Of a stretch of DNA of 64,000 nucleotides, positions 8,987-16,872 are shown one piece after another. Position numbers and translations under genes: made by a program. Each line of letters begins with the position of its first letter. Positions within the stretch are counted from its first letter, which is position 1. The stretch comes from Blattabacterium sp. (Blaberus giganteus) (GTDB lineage Bacteria; Bacteroidota; Bacteroidia; Flavobacteriales; Blattabacteriaceae). Below the pieces are notes generated by a model. That model was not told where the DNA came from. It worked only from the letters and a program-made list of their open reading frames with translations, and made no database searches. The stretch lies in assembly GCF_000262715.1 (NCBI RefSeq), contig NC_017924.1, positions 434,001-498,000 on the forward strand. Reading direction: 5' to 3'.

Positions 8987-9593
8987 AAAAATAAAATTAG
9001 TAGGTATAACGGGAAGAATGGGGTCTGGAAAAAGTTTATTTTCTTCTTTCTTAAAAAAAAAGGGAATCCCTGTTTATTATTCAGATCGAAGAGGAAAAAT
9101 ATTAATGAATCAAATAATATTGATAAAAAAAAATATTATAAAATATTTTGGAAAAGATTCTTATAAAAGAAATAAGATAAATAGATTTTATTTATCTGAA
9201 ATTGTATTCCAAAATCCTATAGCGCTAAAATTATTGTGTTCCATTGTACATCCATGGGTGTCACTCGATTTTAAACAGTGGATGTTTTCTGTATCTATAC
9301 AAAAAAAAATTATGTATGTTGTAAAAGAATCAGCTCTTTTATTTGAAAGTGGAAGTTATCAGGAATGTGATTTTGTTATAACTATAACTTCATCAAAAAA
9401 AAATATGATAGAAAGAATAATAAAAAGAGATAATTTAAATGAAAATCAAATTACATATCGTTTAAAAAATCAAATATCTGATAAAAAAAGAGAAAAAAAA
9501 TCCAATATTATAATTAAAAATTATTTATCAACACACCATTTACAAAAAGAAGCAGAAAAAACACACAAAATGTTAAAAAAATTAATTACATAA
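8964..9593 (+). CDS. coaE: dephospho-CoA kinase
   Basis: CoaE catalyses the last step of coenzyme A synthesis, phosphorylating the 3'-OH of dephospho-CoA with ATP. The 209-residue protein has a P-loop GRMGSGKS (about residues 17-24; the family usually has GGIGSGKS), PVYYSDRRGKIL (the YxxDxxA substrate motif, with Ala replaced), HPWV, ESALLFESG and a C-terminal lid with IKRDNLNENQI. The motifs have drifted from consensus, but the order and length fit. The ATG overlaps the last 23 bases of yajC; no later Met would retain the P-loop. The thx gene follows after 7 bases. Confidence 0.88.
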   Translation: MIKKTENRKIKLVGITGRMGSGKSLFSSFLKKKGIPVYYSDRRGKILMNQIILIKKNIIKYFGKDSYKRNKINRFYLSEIVFQNPIALKLLCSIVHPWVSLDFKQWMFSVSIQKKIMYVVKESALLFESGSYQECDFVITITSSKKNMIERIIKRDNLNENQITYRLKNQISDKKREKKSNIIIKNYLSTHHLQKEAEKTHKMLKKLIT

Positions 9594-9600
9594 AGTCAAT

Positions 9601-9708
9601 ATGGGTAAAGGAGATAAAAAAACTAGAAGAGGAAAAATAAGAAATAAAACCTATGGAAATCTTCGTCCAAATCCAAAAAATGCTAACAAAAAAAAGAAAA
9701 AAAAATAA
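9601..9708 (+). CDS. 30S ribosomal protein Thx (bTHX/RPS31), 35 residues
   Basis: This is a very short, highly basic protein, MGKGDKKTRRGKIRNKTYGN..., ending in a run of lysines. It matches the Thx family (GKGDKKTxRGKIxxGTYGxxRP), a peptide first known from the head of the Thermus 30S subunit and common in Bacteroidetes. It begins 7 bases after coaE, probably in the same transcript. Its stop is one base from the convergent Zn-peptidase stop. At 35 codons it is easily missed by gene callers, but the conserved GKGDKKT and KTYGNLRP motifs make the call firm. The C-terminal poly-Lys comes from an A-rich tract (9688-9705). Confidence 0.85.
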   Translation: MGKGDKKTRRGKIRNKTYGNLRPNPKNANKKKKKK

Positions 9709-9709
9709 A

Positions 9710-10417
9710 TTAAAAATGTTCTTCTTTTTTATTGTTACCGTCGGTTAAAATAGACAAAAAATATATTAATTGTGCTAAACTACCTAAAGCAGAAACAACG
9801 TAAGTCATAGCTGCCCAGTTTAATGATTCTTTTGCTTTATTATATTCTTGATAGTTTACTACATTTTTATTTCTTAGCCAAGTTAAAGCTCTATTACTTG
9901 CATCAAATTCTATAGGTAATGTAACAAAAGAAAAAAATACTACTAAAAAAAACAATCCTATTCCTAATTTAAGAATCAAAGAATCTTTTCCACCTGAACT
10001 GTAAAAAATAGTTAATCCAGACATTATCGCTATATTAATGAATTTAGAACTAAAATTCAGAATAGGGATTAAATGATTCCGTAATTTTAGTAAATTGTAT
10101 CCTAATCTATGTTGTAAAGCATGACCACATTCATGAGCTGCTACTGCAACTGAAGCTGCAGTCCTATCATTGTATACTTTTTCACTCAAATTTATTGTTT
10201 TATTAATGGGGTTATAATGATCCGTAAGTTCCCCCTCTACAGAAATAACATTCACATCATAGATTCCATGATCTGTTAACATTTTCTCTGCTATTTCTTT
10301 TCCACTCATACGCGAATGCAGGTATAACTTAGAATAAGCAATAAACTTATTCCTTAATATAGTATTGACTATAACACTTATAAAAAAAGTAGTTCCTACA
10401 ATAATATAATAAGTCAT
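9710..10417 (-). CDS. membrane zinc metallopeptidase (YugP family)
   Basis: A 235-residue integral-membrane protein of the zinc-dependent neutral peptidase family related to Bacillus YugP. Seen: an N-terminal transmembrane helix (residues 3-20), the zinc-binding HECGHALQH at residues 95-103 within VAVAAHECGHALQH, and further hydrophobic segments around 120-180 and 200-222. The motif LPIEFDASNRALTWL in the C-terminal half is characteristic of the family. The function is not well established; membrane-protein quality control is a guess. A TAnnTTTG box (10435-10442) lies upstream on the same strand. It is divergent from the NDH-2 gene and converges on thx. Confidence 0.85.
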   Translation of the reverse strand: MTYYIIVGTTFFISVIVNTILRNKFIAYSKLYLHSRMSGKEIAEKMLTDHGIYDVNVISVEGELTDHYNPINKTINLSEKVYNDRTAASVAVAAHECGHALQHRLGYNLLKLRNHLIPILNFSSKFINIAIMSGLTIFYSSGGKDSLILKLGIGLFFLVVFFSFVTLPIEFDASNRALTWLRNKNVVNYQEYNKAKESLNWAAMTYVVSALGSLAQLIYFLSILTDGNNKKEEHF

Positions 10418-10434
10418 AAAAATCTATTTTTAAA

Positions 10435-10442
10435 CAAAATTA
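10435..10442 (-). promoter_or_regulatory. Bacteroidetes-type -7 box upstream of the zinc peptidase
   Basis: TAATTTTG on the minus strand fits TAnnTTTG and ends 17 bases before the ATG at 10417. The transcription start would then lie about 10 bases before the ATG. No clear -33 element was identified. Confidence 0.35.
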
Positions 10443-10502
10443 TTAATTTATAAATTAAAATGAAAATATATATAAATTAGCTTATATGTCAAACTTTTGA
10501 CT

Positions 10503-11801
10503 ATGAATATACCAAGAGTAAACAACCTAAAAAGAGTCGTTATTATTGGTGCTGGATTTGCTGGGTTACAAGTAGCAAAAAAATTAAGAAGAGATAAATT
10601 TCAAGTAGTTCTCATAGATAAAAATAACTATCATACTTTTCATCCTTTATTATATCAAGTAGCTACGGCAGGTTTAGAACCAGACTCTATAGCACATTCT
10701 ATTAGAAACATTATTAAAAAAACAAAAAATTTTTTCTTTAGATTAGCTAAAGTGCATTACATTAACACAAAAGAACAAAGAATCTATACAAACATAGGAC
10801 GTTTATCCTATGATTATTTAATTGTAGCAACAGGATCTGTAACCAATTATTTTGGAAATAAAAATATAGAATCTTTTGCTTTACCAATGAAATCTATTCC
10901 AGAAGCTTTAAATTTAAGAAGTGTTATTTTGCAAGATTTTGAAACAGCTTTATTGACAAAAAATGACAAGGAAAAAAAAAGACTGATGACTTTTGTTATT
11001 GTAGGAGGAGGTCCTACTGGAGTAGAGCTAGCTGGAGCATTAGCGGAAATGAAAAAATACGTATTGCCACATGATTATCCTGATTTAGATATTCAACACA
11101 TGAATATTCATTTATTACAAGCAACTTCTAGATTATTAGATGGAATGTCTGAACAATCAGCTAAACAAGCTTACAAAAATTTGAAAGAATTAGGAGTTAT
11201 CATTTGGTTGAATTCTTTAGTCAAAGACTATAATGGAGAAGTTGTTTTTATGGAAAAAAATAAAAAAATCGAATCTTCGAATGTAATATGGGCTGCAGGG
11301 GTTAAAGGAGCTATTTTAAAAGGTTTTATAAAAGAAGATGTAAAAGGAAATAGAATTTTAGTAGACAATTATCTTAAGACTATAAAATACAATAACATTT
11401 TTGCAATTGGAGACGTTGCTTATATGAATGAAAATAAACATTATCCTAACGGTCATCCTATGACAGCTCAACCTGCAATACAACAAGGGAATCATTTAGC
11501 TAAAAATTTAAATTGTTTTTTATTTGATAATGATAATAAAACGAAAATGAAACCTTTTGTTTACAAAAATTTAGGTTCTATGGCTACTATCGGTAGAAAT
11601 AAAGCTGTATGTGATTTCCCTTATTTAAAATTAAAAGGTTTTTTAGCGTGGATTGTTTGGATGTTTGTTCATTTAATTAGTTTAGTAGGTTTTAGAAATA
11701 AAGCAATAGCTTTAACCAATTGGATCATTCAATATTTTCATTACAACAAAAGCGTACGTTTGATTATCAGACCATTTCATAGAAAAAAAAAAATTATTTA
11801 A
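10503..11801 (+). CDS. ndh: type II NADH dehydrogenase (NDH-2)
   Basis: A single-subunit FAD flavoprotein that oxidises NADH and reduces quinone without pumping protons. Seen: FAD-binding GAGFAGLQ at about residues 16-23, second nucleotide-binding motif VIVGGGPTGVELAGAL near residue 170 and the FAD motif IFAIGDVAYM near 300. A hydrophobic C-terminal membrane-anchoring region (FLAWIVWMFVHLISLVGF) follows. I use the ATG at 10503; a TTG two codons earlier is possible. The last 8 bases overlap the convergent isochorismate synthase gene. The menF-like gene, isoprenoid gene idi and sdhCAB in this window fit a menaquinone-based respiratory chain fed by this enzyme. Confidence 0.92.
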   Translation: MNIPRVNNLKRVVIIGAGFAGLQVAKKLRRDKFQVVLIDKNNYHTFHPLLYQVATAGLEPDSIAHSIRNIIKKTKNFFFRLAKVHYINTKEQRIYTNIGRLSYDYLIVATGSVTNYFGNKNIESFALPMKSIPEALNLRSVILQDFETALLTKNDKEKKRLMTFVIVGGGPTGVELAGALAEMKKYVLPHDYPDLDIQHMNIHLLQATSRLLDGMSEQSAKQAYKNLKELGVIIWLNSLVKDYNGEVVFMEKNKKIESSNVIWAAGVKGAILKGFIKEDVKGNRILVDNYLKTIKYNNIFAIGDVAYMNENKHYPNGHPMTAQPAIQQGNHLAKNLNCFLFDNDNKTKMKPFVYKNLGSMATIGRNKAVCDFPYLKLKGFLAWIVWMFVHLISLVGFRNKAIALTNWIIQYFHYNKSVRLIIRPFHRKKKII

Positions 11802-12852
11802 AAATAAGTTGAGAAAGAATATTTTTCATTTTATTTTCTGTTTCCATATATTCTTGATGGATGTTGCTATCTATAGTAATACCACTACCGGCATATAAAG
11901 TCATTTCTTTTTTACTTTCTTTTATTCTTACACATCTTAAATGAAGATATAATTCCATGTTGTTGTTATTAACAATTCCAATATAACCTGTATAGAAATT
12001 TCTTTTAAATCCTTCATTTTCATGAATAAAATATAAAGATTTTTTTTTTGGATAACCACAGATAGAAGGGGTTGGATGCAACCTGTTTAATATTTCATAA
12101 TAATCAGGCTTCTCATAAAAATAAAAATAAATTGGAGTTTCTAAATGTTTTAAATGACCAATTTTTATAACTTTAGTATCTCCTATATAAATAGAACCTT
12201 TATAAAATTTCAAAAGATGAATAATATATCTTATTACAATTTTATGTTCTTCTATTTCTTTTATTGTCCATTTACTAATGGATCCCCAAATAGTTCCTGC
12301 TAAAGCTGAAATTTTTAACTCTTTATTATAACATTTCATAAGTAATTCGGGAGTACATCCAATCCAAAATCCATAATGGGAATCATACCAAAGACTAATT
12401 AAAGCATTGGGATAAGTATAAATTAATTTTAAAAATGTTTTTCTAAAATAAAAATGACTAAAGGGAATTTTTACAGATCTGGATAAAACAACTTTTTCAA
12501 AAATTCCTTTTTTTATATTTTCAATAGCTTTTTTTATTAAATTTTTATATTTATAAGAATATGTTAAAAAGAAAGAATTTCTTTCCCAGAAAGAAGAAAA
12601 AATATTTCCTTTTTTATTTTTTATATCTACACAATAAATTTTTTCTGGATATATTTTTATAGTATGATCGTGATTAAAACTTTTAATTAAAAAAAATTTT
12701 TCACTAACATAATCACAGTTACACCGATTGCAGTGAGAATAAAAAAATATTTTTTTATCATAAGGTTTTTTAAAAATAACGAAATTATTTTGGTTATAAT
12801 AATTTTTTATAATTTTTTTATATAAAGAAAAAACACTAATTTTTGTTGACAT
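11794..12852 (-). CDS. menF: isochorismate synthase (MenF-type chorismate-binding enzyme)
   Basis: Predicted to convert chorismate to isochorismate, the first committed step of menaquinone synthesis. The 352-residue protein shows the conserved C-terminal fold of this superfamily: FEKVVLSRSVKIPF, ALISLWYDSHYGFWIGCTPE, LAGTIWGS, HPTPSICGYPKK, FYTGYIGIVNNN and the final LYAGSGITIDSNIHQEYMET. The HPTPSICG segment and small size favour isochorismate synthase over anthranilate or aminodeoxychorismate synthase, which have longer N-terminal domains. Its 5' end overlaps the hotdog thioesterase gene by 17 bases, suggesting one operon for quinone synthesis. Chorismate itself comes from the pathway containing aroC (18530) and aroE (63535). 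Confidence 0.87.
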   Translation of the reverse strand: MSTKISVFSLYKKIIKNYYNQNNFVIFKKPYDKKIFFYSHCNRCNCDYVSEKFFLIKSFNHDHTIKIYPEKIYCVDIKNKKGNIFSSFWERNSFFLTYSYKYKNLIKKAIENIKKGIFEKVVLSRSVKIPFSHFYFRKTFLKLIYTYPNALISLWYDSHYGFWIGCTPELLMKCYNKELKISALAGTIWGSISKWTIKEIEEHKIVIRYIIHLLKFYKGSIYIGDTKVIKIGHLKHLETPIYFYFYEKPDYYEILNRLHPTPSICGYPKKKSLYFIHENEGFKRNFYTGYIGIVNNNNMELYLHLRCVRIKESKKEMTLYAGSGITIDSNIHQEYMETENKMKNILSQLIFK

Positions 12853-13291
12853 CTTTATTTTTAATAATTATAATATTAGTTAATTTGCAAAAACTAATAA
12901 TGTTTTTTTTTTCATCATAAATGTTAACTCTAACAAAATGTAAAATGTTTCCTTTATGAAAAATTTTAGCTTTGGCAAATAAAATTCCTTTTTTTATGGA
13001 TCTAACATGATTTGCAGAAATTTCAATACTAAAAACATTCAAATTATTTTTTTTTTCATTTCTAATATTTATAAAAGAAATAGAACTTCCAACGCTTTCA
13101 GCTAAAATTATAGTAGCACCTCCATGGTGATATCCAAAAGGTTGAAGTGTTTTATAGGTTATAGGCATTTTTGCTATTAATGTATCCAATTTAGGAGATA
13201 AAAAAATAAATTGAATTTGCATTATGTTTATCAATGTGTTTTTCTTAAAATTATTTAATTCATTTAATAATTCTTGATTTTTTTTTTTCAT
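12836..13291 (-). CDS. hotdog-fold thioesterase (PaaI family), candidate DHNA-CoA thioesterase
   Basis: A 151-residue single-domain hotdog protein. The active-site segment QPFGYHHGGATIILAESVGS (about residues 49-68) has the HGG and catalytic Glu arrangement of PaaI/YdiI-type acyl-CoA thioesterases. ISANHVRSIKKGILFAKAKI forms the following strands. It is the upstream partner of the isochorismate synthase gene (17-base overlap, same strand). In Flavobacteria such a thioesterase next to menF is a good candidate for the missing 1,4-dihydroxy-2-naphthoyl-CoA hydrolase (MenI) of menaquinone synthesis. The family is clear; the substrate is inferred from context only. Confidence 0.8.
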   Translation of the reverse strand: MKKKNQELLNELNNFKKNTLINIMQIQFIFLSPKLDTLIAKMPITYKTLQPFGYHHGGATIILAESVGSSISFINIRNEKKNNLNVFSIEISANHVRSIKKGILFAKAKIFHKGNILHFVRVNIYDEKKNIISFCKLTNIIIIKNKDVNKN

Positions 13292-13351
13292 AATATAAAT
13301 TAATTTAACATTATTTTATCTATTTTTTTTACATAGAAAAATTAAATATGT

Positions 13352-13894
13352 ATGAAAAGGAAAAAACTAGATGAAAATCTTATTCCTTTAATAGGAAAGG
13401 AAAAACAAATTATAGGGTTTGAAAAAAAAGAAAAAATTCATATAAAAGGATTACTACATAGTGCTGTTTCTGTTTTTATTTTTAATATAGAAAAAAATTT
13501 AATGTTGCAAAAAAGATCTTCAAAAAAATATCATTCTTCTTTGCTTTGGACTAATACTTGTTGTAGTCATCCTAGAAAAAATGAATCTGTTTTAAAAGCA
13601 GCTCATCGTTGTTTGATAGAAGAAATGGGTTTTGATTGTTTTTTAGAACAAAAATTTAGTTTTATTTATCATGAATATTTAAGTAATGGTTTAATAGAAA
13701 ATGAATTAGATCATGTTTTTGTAGGATACTATGAAAAATCTCCAGTTATAAATTTTAAAGAAGTAGATAATTGGAAATGGATTTCATTAAATGAATTAAT
13801 TAAAAATATTCATATTTGTCCAAATTCCTATACTATTTGGTTTAAAATTATTATTAAAAATTATTTAAGTCAATTAAAATGTATTGAAATATGA
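13352..13894 (+). CDS. idi: isopentenyl-diphosphate delta-isomerase, type 1
   Basis: A Nudix-fold metalloenzyme that interconverts IPP and DMAPP, the building blocks for the menaquinone side chain, undecaprenol and i6A tRNA modification (MiaA). Seen: the catalytic Cys in TNTCCSHPR (about residues 68-75), the Nudix-like segment AAHRCLIEEMGFDC, the acidic catalytic motif ENELDHVFVGYY and the C-terminal EVDNWKWISLNEL. The length of 180 residues is normal for bacterial type 1 enzymes. The stop overlaps the PTPS/QueD start by 4 bases (ATGA), so the two are translationally coupled. idi, queD and gcvT form a tight run. Confidence 0.93.
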   Translation: MKRKKLDENLIPLIGKEKQIIGFEKKEKIHIKGLLHSAVSVFIFNIEKNLMLQKRSSKKYHSSLLWTNTCCSHPRKNESVLKAAHRCLIEEMGFDCFLEQKFSFIYHEYLSNGLIENELDHVFVGYYEKSPVINFKEVDNWKWISLNELIKNIHICPNSYTIWFKIIIKNYLSQLKCIEI

Positions 13895-14304
13895 TAGCTA
13901 CCATAAGTCGAAAAGGATATTTTAGTGCTGCACATAGACTTTACAATAATCATTGGGATTATCAAAAAAATGTTGATACATTTGGAAAATGCGCTCATTT
14001 AAACTATCATGGGCACAATTATGAATATATCGTAAGTGTGACAGGAAAAATTGATCCAGAAACAGGATTTGTTTTCAATTTACAAAAGTTGAAACAGATT
14101 CTTTCTTATGAAATAGAAAAACTTTTTGATCATAAAAATATTAATTTAGATATTAAAGAATTTTCATCTATTAATCCCACTATAGAAAACATTGTTATTT
14201 TCATGTGGAATCGAATAAATAAAAAAATATCTTCTAACTTAGATTTAAAAATAACTTTGTACGAAACGATAAATAATTTTGTAGAATATGAGGGAAAGTC
14301 ATAA
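13891..14304 (+). CDS. queD: 6-pyruvoyl-tetrahydropterin synthase / QueD family protein
   Basis: A 137-residue tunnel-fold enzyme. Zinc ligands His15 (SAAHR) and His40/His42 (YHGHNY), catalytic Cys34 (FGKCAHLNYHGHNY), the catalytic Asp/His in LFDHKNIN and Glu in LYETINNFVEY are all present, so it should be active on 7,8-dihydroneopterin triphosphate. The Cys-to-HGHNY spacing looks more like pyruvoyl-tetrahydropterin synthase than E. coli QueD. It could serve queuosine synthesis or replace the missing dihydroneopterin aldolase step of folate synthesis. The sequence alone does not decide. It overlaps idi by 4 bases and gcvT by 17 bases. Confidence 0.85.
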   Translation: MIATISRKGYFSAAHRLYNNHWDYQKNVDTFGKCAHLNYHGHNYEYIVSVTGKIDPETGFVFNLQKLKQILSYEIEKLFDHKNINLDIKEFSSINPTIENIVIFMWNRINKKISSNLDLKITLYETINNFVEYEGKS

Positions 14305-15394
14305 TCTTAAAAAAACTATTTTATATGATAATCACATTTGTTTGGGAGCTAAAATGGTTAACTATTCAGGATTTTACATACCACTTCAATATACTTCTTC
14401 TTTAACAGAACATATGTCTGTAAGAAATTCTGCTGGAGTTTTTGATGTCAGTCATATGGGAAAATTTATTTTGAAAGGGAAACATTCCGTAGACCTTATT
14501 CAATATATAACTACAAATGATCTATCTAAAATAAAAATTGGACAAGCTCAATATAATTGTTTTATTAATAAAAAAGGAGGAATTATAGATGATCTAGTTA
14601 TTTATAAAATATCGGAAGAAAAATTTTTACTTATAGTTAATGCTGCTAATATTGAAAAAAATAGAAAATGGATAAAAAATCATATTGTAAAATACAAATA
14701 TTATGATGTTGAATTGATAGATCATACTTTAAAATATTCTATTTTAGCCATTCAAGGACCTATGTCTTTATTTTATACTCAAAAATTAACAAATATTTCA
14801 TTAAATAAAATTTCTTTTTATCATTTTGAAGTAGGAGAGTTTTCAGGAATAAAAAATGTATTAATTTCTCGTACAGGATATACAGGATCTAAAGGAATAG
14901 AAATTTATGTTTCCAATAAAAATGCAGAAAAAATATGGAATGACATTCTAGAAATAGATAAAATAATTCCTTGCGGAATAGCAAGCAGAAATTCATTAAG
15001 ATTAGAAATGGGATATCGTTTATATGGACAAGATATTTCTGAGAAAATAACACCTGTAGAAGCCAATTTATCTTGGATCATAAAATTCGAAAAAGAATTT
15101 ATAGCAAAAGAAATATTACAAAAACAAAAGAAAGAAGGAAAATATAAAAAATTTATATCTTTTCTTGTAGAAGAAAAAAATAAAATTCCAAGACAAGGAC
15201 ATTTGTTAATAGATGAAAATAATATTTCCATTGGTTATGTAACCTCTGGTGTTTATTCCCCAGTTTTAAAAAAAGGAATTGGATTAGGATATTTAACAAG
15301 TCAAAAAAAAACAAATTCTATATTTATTTTTATAAGAAATCAAAAAATACTCATTAAAATGGTAAAATTACCTTTTATTAAAGTACAAAATTGA
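14288..15394 (+). CDS. gcvT: glycine cleavage system T protein (aminomethyltransferase)
   Basis: The T protein transfers the methylene group from aminomethylated H protein to tetrahydrofolate, releasing ammonia. The 368-residue protein is full length. Seen: VFDVSHMGKFILKG near residue 53, INKKGGIIDDLVIYK near residue 95 with the catalytic Asp, the LISRTGYTGSKGIEIY folate-binding region near 195, ASRNSLRLEMGYRLYGQD near 232, and the C-terminal SIGYVTSGVYSPVLKKGIGLGY. Its start lies within the 3' end of the PTPS gene (17-base overlap). The P, H and L proteins are needed for the complex; a lipoamide dehydrogenase is at 58993. Glycine cleavage supplies one-carbon units to folate. Confidence 0.95.
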   Translation: MRESHNLKKTILYDNHICLGAKMVNYSGFYIPLQYTSSLTEHMSVRNSAGVFDVSHMGKFILKGKHSVDLIQYITTNDLSKIKIGQAQYNCFINKKGGIIDDLVIYKISEEKFLLIVNAANIEKNRKWIKNHIVKYKYYDVELIDHTLKYSILAIQGPMSLFYTQKLTNISLNKISFYHFEVGEFSGIKNVLISRTGYTGSKGIEIYVSNKNAEKIWNDILEIDKIIPCGIASRNSLRLEMGYRLYGQDISEKITPVEANLSWIIKFEKEFIAKEILQKQKKEGKYKKFISFLVEEKNKIPRQGHLLIDENNISIGYVTSGVYSPVLKKGIGLGYLTSQKKTNSIFIFIRNQKILIKMVKLPFIKVQN

Positions 15395-15425
15395 ATGTAA
15401 ATTAAGTGTAAGTTTTAAAATCATA

Positions 15426-16793
15426 ATTTTATCAAAGATAAAAGCTATAGTATATTTAAAACATATTAAAAAAAATTTTTTATTAGCTGTTCCTGTATTC
15501 TTTACTCAATTAGGCGTAATATTTGTTGGATTATCTGATAATATGATGGTTGGTATTTTAGGGAAACAAGCTTTAGCTTCTGTTTCATTAGCTAATGCTG
15601 TTTTTTTTATTATGATCATTTTTGGATTGGGTATATCCACAGCTATAGCTTCATTAATCGCATCTATAGATGCAAAACAAGAATATAAAAAGGGAGCCAT
15701 TGTTTTGCACCATGGATTAATTTTAAATTTTTTCTTATCCATATTTATGTATGGATTGATACATATATTTTGCTACATTTTTCCTTATTTAGGACAACCT
15801 AAAGAAATATTAAATGAAACTATATCTTTTTTAAAAATCGTGTCTATTTCTATTATTCCTTGGATGATGTTTGAAGTTTTTCGAAAGTTTTCAGAAGGAA
15901 TATCTTTAGTATTTCCTGGTCTTGTTGTAACTTGGATTTCCGCTTTTATTAACATAATATTAAATTATATATTTATCAATGGAATTTGTGGATTTTCTAA
16001 ATTAGGCATTATCGGGGTTGCTTATGCTACTTTAATATCTCGTACAACTATGTTAATTGGAATTTTTATTTTGTTGTATAAATACAAAAAAGTACATAAT
16101 TACTACAATGAATTAAAATGTTTTTTTTTAGAAAAAGAATGTATGAAAAAAATATTGAAAATAGGGATTCCTTCTGGATTACATATGTTGTTTGAAATGA
16201 GTGCTTTTGCTATTTCTTCTTTTATATCAGGAAAATGTGGAACCAAAGTGTTAGCTGCACATCAAATAGTTATTAATTTAGTATCATCCACTTTCCTTCT
16301 GAGTACAGGTTTTTCTGTAGCGGCCACAATAAGAATAGGAAATCAATTTGCTTTAAAAAATTTTTTAGAATTAAAAAGAATAGGAAAATCTATTTTTTTT
16401 ATGGGATTTATTTTTATGTTAATCTGTAGTTTTTTCTTTTTTTTCTTTCGAAGTGACATTCCTTATATCTATATAAAAAATGATGATGAAGTTATACAAC
16501 TTGCAGAAAAAATGATTGTTATAGCCAGTTTTTTTCAATTATCTGACGGATTACAAGGAATTATTCTTGGCGCATTAAGAGGATTACAAGATGTTCATAT
16601 TCCGATGTGGATTAGTTTCTTTTCTTATTGTATTGTTGCTATACCTGCATCATGGTTTTTATCCATTAAAATGGGAGGAACAGGAGTATGGATTGGATTA
16701 GGATTAGGATTAACTATATCAGCTATGTTACTTTTTGCAAGATATAAAAGTATAATTCAAAAACTCATAAAAAAAAATGCAATAAACGTTTAA
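15426..16793 (+). CDS. MATE-family multidrug/sodium efflux pump, start codon unclear
   Basis: An inner-membrane antiporter with about 12 helices in two MATE repeats (for example LASVSLANAVFFIMIIFGLG in repeat 1, VLAAHQIVINLVSSTFLLST in repeat 2). Family homology begins well before the first ATG (15543): the frame upstream is open and encodes KNFLLAVPVFFTQLGVIFVG, which is transmembrane helix 1. That upstream stretch contains no ATG, GTG or TTG between the gcvT stop and 15543, only ATC/ATA/ATT codons at 15420, 15423 and 15426. I mark 15426 (ATT) as a working start. Either a rare start codon is used or the original ATG has been lost. Substrate unknown. gcvT precedes it by about 31 bases. Confidence 0.82.
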   Translation: MLSKIKAIVYLKHIKKNFLLAVPVFFTQLGVIFVGLSDNMMVGILGKQALASVSLANAVFFIMIIFGLGISTAIASLIASIDAKQEYKKGAIVLHHGLILNFFLSIFMYGLIHIFCYIFPYLGQPKEILNETISFLKIVSISIIPWMMFEVFRKFSEGISLVFPGLVVTWISAFINIILNYIFINGICGFSKLGIIGVAYATLISRTTMLIGIFILLYKYKKVHNYYNELKCFFLEKECMKKILKIGIPSGLHMLFEMSAFAISSFISGKCGTKVLAAHQIVINLVSSTFLLSTGFSVAATIRIGNQFALKNFLELKRIGKSIFFMGFIFMLICSFFFFFFRSDIPYIYIKNDDEVIQLAEKMIVIASFFQLSDGLQGIILGALRGLQDVHIPMWISFFSYCIVAIPASWFLSIKMGGTGVWIGLGLGLTISAMLLFARYKSIIQKLIKKNAINV

Positions 16794-16828
16794 TATTCAA
16801 CAAACTATTCATATTAAATATAAATATA

Positions 16829-16836
16829 TATATTTG
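16829..16836 (+). promoter_or_regulatory. Bacteroidetes-type -7 box upstream of the DEAD-box helicase
   Basis: TATATTTG fits TAnnTTTG and lies 36 bases before the ATG at 16873, in the 79-base gap after the MATE gene. No clear -33 TTTG was found. The region is very AT-rich, so the match may be chance. Confidence 0.35.
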
Positions 16837-16872
16837 TTATGCAACATTTAATAGCATTTTTACCATTCTTTT

